In this document: piece by piece, positions 1-5,924 of the stretch
Layout: the number at the start of each line of letters is the position of its first letter
How positions within the stretch are numbered: the stretch's first letter is position 1
Origin: UBA1801 sp035353395
Lineage (GTDB): Bacteria; Acidobacteriota; Holophagae; Holophagales; Holophagaceae
NCBI GenBank assembly: GCA_035353395.1
Contig: DAOPZL010000058.1
Location: 1 to 16,865, forward strand
Direction of reading: 5' to 3'
DNA: 16,865 nt
The notes under the pieces: generated by a model
Told to the model about the DNA's origin: nothing
What the model saw: only the letters and a program-made list of their open reading frames with translations
The model's database searches: none
Translations under genes and position numbers: made by a program

Positions 1-1
1 C

Positions 2-1132
2 GCGCACGGCTTCCGTGTCGTAGGTGGAGCCCGGGGCGTGGGCCTTCTCCTTGATCGGGTGGCTCAGGTCCGCCTCCGTGATCTTGAACCGCTCGAGGAA
101 GGCCTCCTTCGGGATTCCCGACAGCCTGATCACGTTCTCCCAGGTGTCAGAGCCCTTGATGGTGGAGGGATCGAAGGTCCCGCCCGCCTCTTCCGCGCGC
201 CGTTCGAGGGACGGCATGGTCCAGCGGAAGGCGTCCGTCAGGGTGGCGACGCCCAGGACGCCCACGAAGATCCCGACCGTCCCGAGGGTGCGGACCAGGG
301 GGCTGACGCGCCTGCCCCGGGGGCCTTCGATCACGAGCGCGTCCTTGACCGGGCAGGCGTTCACGCACTGGTCGCAGTCGATGCACTCGGCGGCCTTCAC
401 CGTTCCGAGCTTCGAAACGGGCAGGTTCATGGGGCAGGCCTTGTCGCAGGCGCCGCAGCTGATGCAGGTGGGGGCGTCCCGCCTGATCTTGAACAGCCCG
501 GCTTTCGAGAAGGGGGCCAGGACCGCGCCCATGGGGCAGAGATACTTGCAGAAGAAGCGGTCGTAGAGGAGGGAGCCCAGCAGGGTGGCCAGCAGGATGA
601 TCAGGCCCCCCAGGAATCCGGCGAACAGCTCCGCGTCCAGGAGGTGGTGATAGGCCGCCCAGGGGTCGTAGGGCCGGATGGCCAGGATGCCCAGGGCGGC
701 CGTCAGGCCCAGGAAGACCGCCAGCACGACGTACTTGAGGTATCGGGCCCAGCGGTCCAGGCCGGCGGGAACCTCGAGGCGCTTTCCGAAGAGCTTCCGC
801 CCGAGCCCGCCGAAGAGTTCCTGGAGGGTCCCGAGGGGGCAGAAGTTCCCGCAGAAGGTCCGCCGGAAGAGGATCGCGGCCAGGAGGGTGGCTCCCAGGA
901 GGATGAAGCTGGACCAGGCGATCCTGGGCAGCAGGGTCCCGGTGGACAGAAGACTCCAGGCGGACTCGATGCCGCCGAAGGGGCAGAGGGCGTCGACGCC
1001 GACGGGCTTCACGCCCGAGACCTGGTGCAGGATGCCGAGGAGGGTGGACAGCGCCAGGACGAGGACCAGAAGGGTCATCCGGACGGTCTTCGCGGTGGTC
1101 CGGGTCTTCACGTCGTTTTTCACGAGGGCCAT
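2..1132 (-). CDS. Membrane polyferredoxin, NapH/CcoG-like 4Fe-4S protein (C-terminus beyond window)
   Basis: The frame is open from the ATG at 1132 to the window edge (377 codons), so the C-terminus is missing. The start is set by AAGGAG six bases upstream; an in-frame ATG at 1156 has no such site. About five membrane segments are visible, near residues 19-36, 73-90, 134-152, 172-190 and 281-299. Two membrane-linked Cys motifs, FCGNFCPLG (93-101) and FCKYLCPMG (194-202), are followed by two 4Fe-4S clusters, CISCGACDKACP (223-234) and CIDCDQCVNACP (250-261). This order is typical of NapH/NosR/CcoG-like electron-transfer proteins, which pass electrons across or along the inner membrane. A soluble tail from about 305 onward contains TWENVIRLSGIPKEAFLERF, resembling the short helical tail of other NapH-like proteins. 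No redox partner gene is visible, so the acceptor is unknown. It is divergent from the Spy-like gene across a 284-bp gap. Confidence 0.85.
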   Translation of the reverse strand, partial: MALVKNDVKTRTTAKTVRMTLLVLVLALSTLLGILHQVSGVKPVGVDALCPFGGIESAWSLLSTGTLLPRIAWSSFILLGATLLAAILFRRTFCGNFCPLGTLQELFGGLGRKLFGKRLEVPAGLDRWARYLKYVVLAVFLGLTAALGILAIRPYDPWAAYHHLLDAELFAGFLGGLIILLATLLGSLLYDRFFCKYLCPMGAVLAPFSKAGLFKIRRDAPTCISCGACDKACPMNLPVSKLGTVKAAECIDCDQCVNACPVKDALVIEGPRGRRVSPLVRTLGTVGIFVGVLGVATLTDAFRWTMPSLERRAEEAGGTFDPSTIKGSDTWENVIRLSGIPKEAFLERFKITEADLSHPIKEKAHAPGSTYDTEAVR

Positions 1133-1324
1133 GTGCGTCTCCTTGATGCGGATCATGGGAACATCCCGGACGTGCCCCGTCGCCTCTCTTCAACGGAATG
1201 CAGGGGCGCGGGGATGAATTGCAGATGGCGGCCTCCGGGCTGCCGGACCTGCCCGAAGGGGCCGGATCCAGGGCCGGCTGCATTCCAGGGGCGGGGATCT
1301 GCCGTCCAGCCCCGCGCATCTGCA

Positions 1325-1348
1325 CCCCGTTGCCGGGAGCCAACGGGG
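1325..1348. promoter_or_regulatory. Perfect 8-bp inverted repeat upstream of the Spy-like gene
   Basis: CCCCGTTG at 1325-1332 is repeated in inverse at 1341-1348 with an 8-base spacer. It lies in the gap between the divergent polyferredoxin and Spy-like genes, about 70 bases before the latter's start. The size and symmetry suit a dimeric regulator, and the CCGTT core recurs on the minus strand at 1385-1381. That it is an operator, and that the LytTR regulator encoded downstream binds it, is inference. Confidence 0.35.
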
Positions 1349-1372
1349 GCGCGCCGGAGTGGTTCCATGGCT

Positions 1373-1397
1373 GTGGAGCGAACGGAATCCGCTCCAC
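1373..1397 (+). promoter_or_regulatory. Hairpin just ahead of the Spy-like ribosome binding site
   Basis: GTGGAGCG (1373-1380) and CGCTCCAC (1390-1397) form a perfect 8-bp stem around a 9-base loop. The arm ends four bases before the AAGAGGAG-type ribosome binding site at 1402-1410. It could be a 5'-UTR hairpin affecting mRNA stability or translation, or a DNA operator. No -35/-10 pair is convincing in this gap. Confidence 0.35.
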
Positions 1398-1416
1398 GCT
1401 TCAAGAGGAGACGACC

Positions 1417-1908
1417 ATGAAGATCACGAAGATGAGGGTATTGGGAGCCGGCCTGGCCCTGTCCGCCACGGCCCTTTCCGCCCAGGGAATGGGATTCGGC
1501 ATGGGGCCCGGCGGGGGGTGCGGGATGGGCGCCCGGAAGATGTGCGGCGGCCCGCGGCAGGGGATGTCCTTCGGCCCCATGTTCCGCTTCCTGAACCTGA
1601 CCGAGGCGCAGCAGGCGAAGGCCAAGGCCATCTCCGAGCGCCACCAGGCCTCCCTGGACGCCAAGCTGAAGGCGGCGGGCGAGGCCATGGACGCCCAGCG
1701 CAAGGCCATGCACGACCCCGCGGCGAGCGACGCCAAGGTGAAGGAGCTCCACGCCAAGGCCGCCGACGCCATGGGCGAGGTCATGCTCGAGCGCCGGGCC
1801 ATGATGAGGGAACTCGAGGGGATCCTCACCCCGGAGCAGAAGACGCTCCTGGAACAGCGGCGGGCCGGCTGCCCGGGACCCCGGGGCATGGGCCCCCAGG
1901 GCTGGTGA
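1417..1908 (+). CDS. Spy/CpxP/ZraP-like periplasmic Met-rich protein
   Basis: This 163-residue secreted protein starts at the ATG at 1417, behind AGAGGAG; longer frames upstream lack both a ribosome binding site and a signal peptide. Residues 1-22 form a signal peptide (Lys/Arg start, Leu/Ala core, cleavage near ALSAQG). Then comes a Gly/Met/Cys-rich stretch (24-50) and a long helical part with the two LTxxQ-type motifs of the Spy/CpxP family, LTEAQQAKA (61-69) and LTPEQKTLL (137-145). Spy-family proteins act in the periplasm as chaperones or metal-binding sensors (CpxP, ZraP, CnrX relatives). The Met/Cys-rich N-terminal part and GCPGPRGMGPQGW tail would suit a soft metal such as copper, but that is inferred. 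It leads a run with a histidine kinase 31 bases downstream, as CpxP and ZraP genes lie beside their two-component systems. Confidence 0.8.
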   Translation: MKITKMRVLGAGLALSATALSAQGMGFGMGPGGGCGMGARKMCGGPRQGMSFGPMFRFLNLTEAQQAKAKAISERHQASLDAKLKAAGEAMDAQRKAMHDPAASDAKVKELHAKAADAMGEVMLERRAMMRELEGILTPEQKTLLEQRRAGCPGPRGMGPQGW

Positions 1909-1923
1909 GCCGGGAATGTGACG

Positions 1924-1929
1924 TAGACT
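1924..1929 (+). promoter_or_regulatory. Possible -10 element before the histidine kinase
   Basis: TAGACT lies 10 bases before the kinase ATG, in the short gap after the Spy-like gene. The same hexamer occurs close upstream of three other starts in the window. It would give an internal promoter with a nearly leaderless transcript. No -35 element accompanies it, so this is tentative. Confidence 0.25.
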
Positions 1930-1939
1930 GACAGGCATC

Positions 1940-3013
1940 ATGCGACTGGAAGCCGCCTTCTCCCATGCCCGGGAACGGGCCCGGCGCCCCGGCACCTGGG
2001 GCGCCGTGGCCCTGTTCGGGGGCATCTGGAGCCTGCTCCGGTGGGGAGCCATGCCCGGGGAGTACCCGGGAGGGCTCCTGGTCCCCTTCCTCCTGGGCGG
2101 GGCGCTCCTGATCCTGGCGCCCCTGGCCTGGCAGCTGACCGGGAACGACCGCCCCCTGGCGCCCTTCCTCCGGGGGCTGCTCCAGTCGGCGGTCCTGAAC
2201 CTTGCGCTGGTCGGGGCCGCGCTCTTCCTGCTCCCCTGGCCCCCGGACCATCCCCCCATGATGATGGGCCGAGGCATGCACCGCCCCCTGTTCGCATGCT
2301 TCTTCCTGCCCCCCTGGCAGGTCCGGATCCTGATCCTGGGCCTGGCGAGCGTGGTCTTCGGCGTGCTCGTGGGGCGCGTCCTGGCGGACCGGGACGCGGA
2401 ACGCCTGCGCGCCGAGGGCGCCGAGCGGCAGGCGCGGGAAGCCCAGACCCGCGCCCTCCAGGCCCAGATGAATCCCCACGTCCTCTTCAACGCCATCAGC
2501 GGCCTGGCGGAGCTGGCCCGGGAGGACGCCGCCTCCACGGAGACCGCCCTCGTGAAGCTGGCGGAGCTGCTGCGCCGGCTCCTCGAACACGCCGGACGCC
2601 TCGCCGCGCCGCTCTCCCAGGAACGCAGCCTCGTGGAGGGGCTGCTGGCCCTCGAACAGTTCCGGCTCGGGGACCGCCTGAAGGTGAGGTGGACCTGGGA
2701 TGCCAGCCTGGAAGGGCTCCTGGCGCCGCCCCTCCTCCTGCAGCCCCTGGTGGAGAACGCCATCAAGCACGGCATCGCCCGGAACCGCGCGGGCGGGGAG
2801 ATCGAGATCGGCCTCTCCGGGACTTCCGAGGAAGTCCGGCTCTGGGTCTCCAACACGGGGGTGCCGTTCCAGCCGGGCAGTCCCGAGGGGATGGGCCTTT
2901 CCAACCTGCGCCAGCGCCTGGCCCTGATGCCGGGAGAGCCCGGCCGGCTCGGGATCGGGACCGAGGACGGGCGGACCCTGGTGGAACTGAGATTCCGGCC
3001 CGTTCCTGCCTGA
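1940..3013 (+). CDS. LytS/YehU-family sensor histidine kinase
   Basis: This 357-residue membrane kinase of the His_kinase (PF06580) type phosphorylates a LytTR response regulator. Four hydrophobic segments are visible near residues 21-36, 47-65, 80-99 and 128-146, with short connecting loops. The loop near 104-114 carries MMMGRGM, a Met-rich patch that may sense metal or the Spy-like partner (inference). The phospho-accepting His is His180 in MNPHVLFN; the family form is NPHFLFN, so Val replaces Phe. The ATP-binding part has the N box LVENAIKHG (270-278) and the G box GMGLSNLRQRL (317-327). There is no large extracellular sensor domain. The ATG at 1940 has only a weak AGG ahead of it. The cognate regulator is two genes downstream, separated by a small secreted-protein gene. 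Confidence 0.88.
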   Translation: MRLEAAFSHARERARRPGTWGAVALFGGIWSLLRWGAMPGEYPGGLLVPFLLGGALLILAPLAWQLTGNDRPLAPFLRGLLQSAVLNLALVGAALFLLPWPPDHPPMMMGRGMHRPLFACFFLPPWQVRILILGLASVVFGVLVGRVLADRDAERLRAEGAERQAREAQTRALQAQMNPHVLFNAISGLAELAREDAASTETALVKLAELLRRLLEHAGRLAAPLSQERSLVEGLLALEQFRLGDRLKVRWTWDASLEGLLAPPLLLQPLVENAIKHGIARNRAGGEIEIGLSGTSEEVRLWVSNTGVPFQPGSPEGMGLSNLRQRLALMPGEPGRLGIGTEDGRTLVELRFRPVPA

Positions 3014-3038
3014 CATGCAACCAACCATGGGAGCATCC

Positions 3039-3485
3039 ATGCGCAACCCCCTGATCCTCCTTCCGGCCCTCGCCTTCGTGGCGGTCCAGGCGGCGCCCGG
3101 CTTCAAGCAGAGCGTTCCCTTCGCCGCCTTCGAAGGCTGGGCCAAAGCCGGTCCCGTGCCCGGGATGACCTTCCGGCAGGCCGTGGACGAACCCGAGGCC
3201 TACCTGGCCGTGTTCAAGGCCGGCGCGGGCCCGGAAACCCTCACGGTGAAGCTGGAAGGCGCGGGCAAGTTCGAGGGGCTCGCCCCCGAGGCGGCCCGGT
3301 CCACCTGGAAGGGCCTGGAGGCCCTGTGCCGCCCGTCGGGGAAGGAGCCCGCCCTCATGGCGGTGCGGTACGGCAGCTCGAAGGCGACCCTGTCGATCGC
3401 CTTCTCCGCCGGATCGAAAGCCCGGACCCAGGCGGACATGGAGAAGATCCTCGCCGGGCTCCGGCCCGAGAAGATCCTGAAATAG
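3039..3485 (+). CDS. Small secreted protein of unknown function
   Basis: This 148-residue protein sits between the histidine kinase and its regulator. I do not recognise its family. The ATG at 3039 is preferred because it gives a clean signal peptide (MRNPLILLPALAFVAVQA, residues 1-18) and has GGAG upstream. An in-frame ATG at 3015, right after the kinase stop, would add eight polar residues. The mature part is about 130 residues with one Cys (near residue 95), no further membrane segment and an amphipathic, lysine-containing C-terminal helix. Its position suggests it works in the periplasm with the kinase, as ligand, sensor or target, but nothing in the sequence proves this. Codon use and GC match the neighbours, so recent acquisition is not indicated. 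Confidence 0.75.
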   Translation: MRNPLILLPALAFVAVQAAPGFKQSVPFAAFEGWAKAGPVPGMTFRQAVDEPEAYLAVFKAGAGPETLTVKLEGAGKFEGLAPEAARSTWKGLEALCRPSGKEPALMAVRYGSSKATLSIAFSAGSKARTQADMEKILAGLRPEKILK

Positions 3486-3535
3486 GCGTGCGGGGACCCG
3501 CGACCCAGGCTACGCTTTCGGCCAACGGAGGCGCC

Positions 3536-4261
3536 ATGCCTGAAGCTCTCAAGGTCGTCGTGGCCGAGGACGAGCCCTTCAACCGGAAGCGGCTCTCCCG
3601 GCTCCTGCGGGAGGCGGGCTGCGAAGTCGCGGCGGAACTGCCGGACGGACCGGCGGTGCTGGAGTGGCTGGAAGGAGGAGGCCAGGCGGACGCCCTCTTC
3701 CTCGACATCGAGATGCCCGGCGCCTCGGGGCTGGAGGTGGCCCTGGACCTGCCCAGGCACCTCCCCGTGGTCTTCGTGACCGCCTACGCGGAGCACGCCG
3801 TGAAGGCCTTCGAGGCCGCCGCCCTGGACTACCTCCTGAAGCCGGCCACCGCGGAGCGCCTGGCGGTGAGCCTCCAGCGGGTCCGCGAGCGCCTGGAGCG
3901 CGTCCCGGCGCAGGGGGCCCGGGCCTCCCAGCGCTATCCCGTGCGGGCGGGGGACGGCCTGGTCCTGCTCGACCTGGCCAGGACCACCCACTTCCTGTTC
4001 GAGGACGACGCGGTGTGGTCCTTCGTGAACGGGGAACGGTTCCGGACCACCTGGAAGTCCCTCACGGAGGTGGAGGCCGCCTTTCCCAGCCTGGTGCGCG
4101 GGCACCGCCACCTCCTGGTCCGGCCCGAGGCGGTGGTCGGCGTGAAGGCCGGGGAGTTCGGCCGCCTCGTCGTCAGGCTCCAGGGGGGCAGCACCGTCGA
4201 AGTCAGCCGCGGGGCCGCGCCCGGCCTCAAGGAGCGCCTGGGCCTGAAGGAGAAGGCCTGA
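3536..4261 (+). CDS. LytTR-family response regulator
   Basis: This 241-residue regulator has a receiver domain (about 5-118) and a LytTR DNA-binding domain (about 132-236). The receiver is complete: acidic pocket E11/D12, phospho-acceptor D57 in LFLDIEMPG, switch Thr82 in FVTAYAEHA and Lys102 in LLKPA. The LytTR part shows the family pattern, with FLFEDDAVWSFV (153-164), TTWKSLTEVE (171-180), the RGHRHLLVRPEAVVGV stretch (188-203) and a closing VEVSRGAAPGLKERLG. The ATG at 3536 follows CGGAGGCGCC. A longer open frame exists upstream but overlaps the preceding gene and lacks domain content. It is the evident partner of the LytS-type kinase at 1940-3013. LytTR proteins bind paired direct repeats; its targets are unknown, and the upstream region of its own operon is one candidate. 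Confidence 0.9.
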   Translation: MPEALKVVVAEDEPFNRKRLSRLLREAGCEVAAELPDGPAVLEWLEGGGQADALFLDIEMPGASGLEVALDLPRHLPVVFVTAYAEHAVKAFEAAALDYLLKPATAERLAVSLQRVRERLERVPAQGARASQRYPVRAGDGLVLLDLARTTHFLFEDDAVWSFVNGERFRTTWKSLTEVEAAFPSLVRGHRHLLVRPEAVVGVKAGEFGRLVVRLQGGSTVEVSRGAAPGLKERLGLKEKA

Positions 4262-4266
4262 GACGA

Positions 4267-4293
4267 GAACGCCACGGGGGTGCCGTGGCGTTC
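4267..4293. terminator. Bidirectional hairpin between convergent genes
   Basis: GAACGCCACGG (4267-4277) and CCGTGGCGTTC (4283-4293) form a perfect 11-bp stem with a 5-base loop. It lies six bases after the LytTR stop and 20 bases after the stop of the convergent TSUP gene. There is no long U tract on either strand. It probably ends transcription from both sides, perhaps assisted by Rho. Confidence 0.7.
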
Positions 4294-4313
4294 CTCGGCG
4301 GCTGGAGGGCCGG

Positions 4314-5204
4314 TCAGTCGACGGCGGGTTCGGGATTCGCCTCGATCGCGTTCTTCAGGCCCGCGAGCAGCATGTTCACGGCCGTGTAGACGAGCACGGC
4401 GCAGACGATCCACTTGAGCATCGTCAGGGGCAGCGACGTGATGATGTAGGCCGCGACCAGCACGCCGGGGATTCCGCCGATGGCGATGCCCATGGCCGCC
4501 TTGCGGTCGATGGCCTGCTCCTTGATGAAGCGGGCGCTGCCGGCGGGCATGAGGAAGGCGCAGGAGCTCATCATGATCGGGAAGGCGGAGGTGGGGCTCA
4601 TGCCCAGGGAATACACGAGGGCCATGCAGGGGGCGTACTGCCCCACGCCGATGGTCATCAGGCCGCCCAGGACGAAGTTCACGACCACGGCGAACGCCAG
4701 CTTGAGGCCGTAGAGGCCGGTGGCGGTGCCGCCGCTGGGCATCCACTTCAGCAGGCCGGCCAGGAGCACGAAGGCCACGCCGAGGAGGGCGATGCCCATC
4801 CCGATGCGGATGGCCCGCAGGTTCATCCGGGCCACGATGCCGGCGCCCCACACGGCCCCCGCGATGGCGGCGGCGACCATCAGGATCAGGGTCAGGGAAT
4901 CCACCTCGATGACCGTCATGAAGATGAGGGCCTCGGCAATGACCGGCAGGCAGTGCGCCGCGTTCATGGTGCCGGGGATGAGCTGGTCGTCCACCAGCTT
5001 GCCCAGCCGGAAGGCGGAGGCCGTGGGCGCGAAGTTCCCGATCCCCAGGGTGTCGAAGAAGTCCGTCACGAGCCCGATGAGGATGAACTTCCACCAGCTC
5101 TGGCGGGAGAGAGTGTGCCGGTGCTTCCAGAAGTCGGCGACGAAGAGGGAGAGGTATCCGATCGCGAACAGGACCAGGATCCCGAGCAGGATGAGTTTGG
5201 CCAT
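4314..5204 (-). CDS. TauE/SafE (TSUP) family permease
   Basis: This 296-residue polytopic membrane protein has at least seven or eight hydrophobic segments (near 4-23, 40-57, 85-99, 103-123, 133-153, 168-186, 205-220, 236-258 and 264-283). The repeated TSUP signatures are present as GLVTDFFDTLGIGNF (44-58) and GIGGIPGVLVAA in the second half. TSUP proteins export or import small sulfur-containing anions (sulfite, sulfoacetate, thiosulfate) or related compounds; the substrate here cannot be read from sequence. I chose the ATG at 5204, which has AAAGGG upstream. A GTG at 5222 would add six residues and is the alternative. It is a single-gene unit on the minus strand with its own predicted promoter and a long structured leader, so its expression is probably controlled individually. 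Confidence 0.82.
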   Translation of the reverse strand: MAKLILLGILVLFAIGYLSLFVADFWKHRHTLSRQSWWKFILIGLVTDFFDTLGIGNFAPTASAFRLGKLVDDQLIPGTMNAAHCLPVIAEALIFMTVIEVDSLTLILMVAAAIAGAVWGAGIVARMNLRAIRIGMGIALLGVAFVLLAGLLKWMPSGGTATGLYGLKLAFAVVVNFVLGGLMTIGVGQYAPCMALVYSLGMSPTSAFPIMMSSCAFLMPAGSARFIKEQAIDRKAAMGIAIGGIPGVLVAAYIITSLPLTMLKWIVCAVLVYTAVNMLLAGLKNAIEANPEPAVD

Positions 5205-5409
5205 GAGGGTGCGCCCTTTCACAGAATGGAAAGACCTCGGGCCCGTCGCGCGATGACGATCCCGGAGCGGAGGTTGGAACGGCCCTCCAGGAAACAGGCC
5301 TCCGGGCTTCGCCGGCCCGGCGAAGCTGATGCCTAATCCACTGGAAGACAGACAGATGTGATCTATCCATGCCGCATCAGCCGGAGGCTGATATGTGATA
5401 TTTCACGTC
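5205..5409 (-). promoter_or_regulatory. Structured 205-nt leader of the TSUP gene
   Basis: From the predicted start of transcription near 5409 to the ATG at 5204 there is no gene. Two perfect hairpins lie in it: ATCAGCC/GGCTGAT (arms 5376-5382 and 5386-5392, 3-base loop) and GCTTCGCCG/CGGCGAAGC (5306-5314 and 5318-5326, 3-base loop). The length and stems suggest a cis-acting RNA element. I compared it by eye with the SAH aptamer and saw no match, and recognise no riboswitch class, so the call rests only on visible structure. Confidence 0.4.
5395..5406. promoter_or_regulatory. Operator-like inverted repeat at the TSUP transcription start
   Basis: GTGATATTTCAC consists of GTGA and TCAC half-sites with a 4-base spacer, in an otherwise GC-rich region. 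The half-site TGTGAT also occurs at 5367-5372. The arrangement resembles CRP/FNR-type sites, but the spacer is shorter than the usual CRP one. It overlaps the predicted start of transcription, a good place for a repressor. The regulator is unknown. Confidence 0.35.
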
Positions 5410-5415
5410 GAAGAA

Positions 5416-5444
5416 ATTCTCGGCCGGCCCCTTCCGGGCGTCAA
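5416..5444 (-). promoter_or_regulatory. Predicted sigma70-type promoter of the TSUP gene
   Basis: On the minus strand TTGACG (5444-5439) and GAGAAT (5421-5416) are separated by 17 bases, matching five of six and four of six consensus bases. The -35 lies in a tandem duplication (CGTCAAGT/CGTCAAGG at 5439-5454), so a second TTGACG sits 8 bases further upstream. It would start transcription near 5409. Confidence 0.5.
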
Positions 5445-5470
5445 GTCGTCAAGGAAGGATTTCCTGCTGG

Positions 5471-5516
5471 TTCCGCCCGAGATATGCCGTAGGGCATTCG
5501 CCAACTCGGGGCGGGA
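5471..5516. repeat. Nested inverted repeat upstream of the TSUP promoter
   Basis: An outer, bulged stem (TTCCGCCCGAG at 5471-5481 against CTCGGGGCGGGAA at 5505-5517) encloses a perfect inner stem ATGCC (5484-5488) and GGCAT (5493-5497). A small hairpin, AGGAA/TTCCT (5452-5456 and 5461-5465), lies beside it. It is placed between the TSUP promoter and the AT-rich island. Function unknown: it may be a regulator site or part of an RNA from an unseen promoter. Confidence 0.3.
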
Positions 5517-5521
5517 AGGGG

Positions 5522-5563
5522 GATTTATATTTTAAATAATGATATTAAAATGGTTATTATTCG
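5522..5563. other. AT-rich island with Fur-like hexamers
   Basis: About 40 bases are nearly all A/T within sequence that is otherwise strongly GC-rich. They include AATAATGATATT (5535-5546), which matches two successive GATAAT-type Fur hexamers at five of six bases each, and an inverted pair AATAAT/ATTATT (5535-5540 and 5556-5561). It may be an UP-element-like or DNA-bending region or a Fur-type operator. The third Fur hexamer is poor. Between this island and 5643 I see no further gene or motif. Confidence 0.3.
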
Positions 5564-5643
5564 AGTTTGAGCTGCGGGTTTCCGTTTTCTGGCTGCCGGG
5601 GGTGGGGGGGCGGGGCTGGATTCGCGGATCGTCCTGTTCTAGT

Positions 5644-5663
5644 TGTTTTAAAACAGTAATTAC
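5644..5663. promoter_or_regulatory. Two adjacent perfect palindromes upstream of leuS
   Basis: TGTTTTAAAACA (5644-5655) is a perfect 12-bp palindrome, followed immediately by the perfect 8-bp palindrome GTAATTAC (5656-5663). A weak plus-strand promoter, TTGTTT (5643-5648), 17 bases, ATAGAA, overlaps both. This is a good regulator-binding candidate controlling distal transcription into leuS. The protein that binds is unknown. Confidence 0.35.
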
Positions 5664-5747
5664 GCATAGAACGCGGCCTTGGGGAGGCGAGGCCCGGGGC
5701 CCCCGGTTTTCCGGATTCCCGGGGCCTGGTGGCCGGAGGGGGCGCGG

Positions 5748-5776
5748 CCGGTCCGGCGTGGACCGGGGCGGTCCAC
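5748..5776 (+). promoter_or_regulatory. Two mutually exclusive hairpins in the leuS leader
   Basis: CCGGTCC (5748-5754) pairs perfectly with GGACCGG (5760-5766), while GTGGACC (5758-5764) pairs perfectly with GGTCCAC (5770-5776). Both 7-bp stems have 5-base loops and share the GGACC segment, so only one can form at a time. Such geometry is typical of attenuators and RNA switches. It lies 149-177 bases before leuS and just upstream of a terminator-like hairpin. Confidence 0.35.
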
Positions 5777-5808
5777 AGCCGGGGGGTGGGTCGAATTCCG
5801 ACAGGTTC

Positions 5809-5833
5809 GTGCCCACGAGGCGGGGCGCTTTTT
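5809..5833 (+). terminator. Possible intrinsic terminator upstream of leuS
   Basis: GTGCCC (5809-5814) pairs with GGGCGC (5823-5828), with one G-U pair, and is followed directly by five Ts (5829-5833). The left arm overlaps CCCAC (5812-5816), which could instead pair with GTGGG (5786-5790), giving an antiterminator. It would stop transcripts from any promoter upstream of 5800 before leuS. The stem is short, so strength is uncertain. Confidence 0.4.
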
Positions 5834-5894
5834 CCGGGATCCGGCCCCTGCCCGGCCCCGCGTTCCCCGGCGTGGGATTTCCCGGGCGATCCGG

Positions 5895-5900
5895 TAGACT
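5895..5900 (+). promoter_or_regulatory. Probable -10 element of leuS
   Basis: TAGACT lies 24 bases before the preferred leuS ATG at 5925, downstream of the terminator-like hairpin, so it would give attenuation-independent transcription with a very short 5' UTR. No -35 consensus is seen 17 bases upstream. Confidence 0.35.
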
Positions 5901-5924
5901 GAATGTTTACCGCCGAGGATGTCC

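Noticed and set aside
147..1397. A 416-codon minus-strand frame over the polyferredoxin region.
   Set aside because: Pro/Arg-rich and without domains. The real gene is in another frame, with intact Cys motifs and a ribosome binding site, and runs off the window.
5205..5409. A known riboswitch (SAM/SAH or cobalamin type) in the TSUP leader.
   Set aside because: I compared by eye for the SAH core and the cobalamin box and found no match. The leader is reported only as structured.
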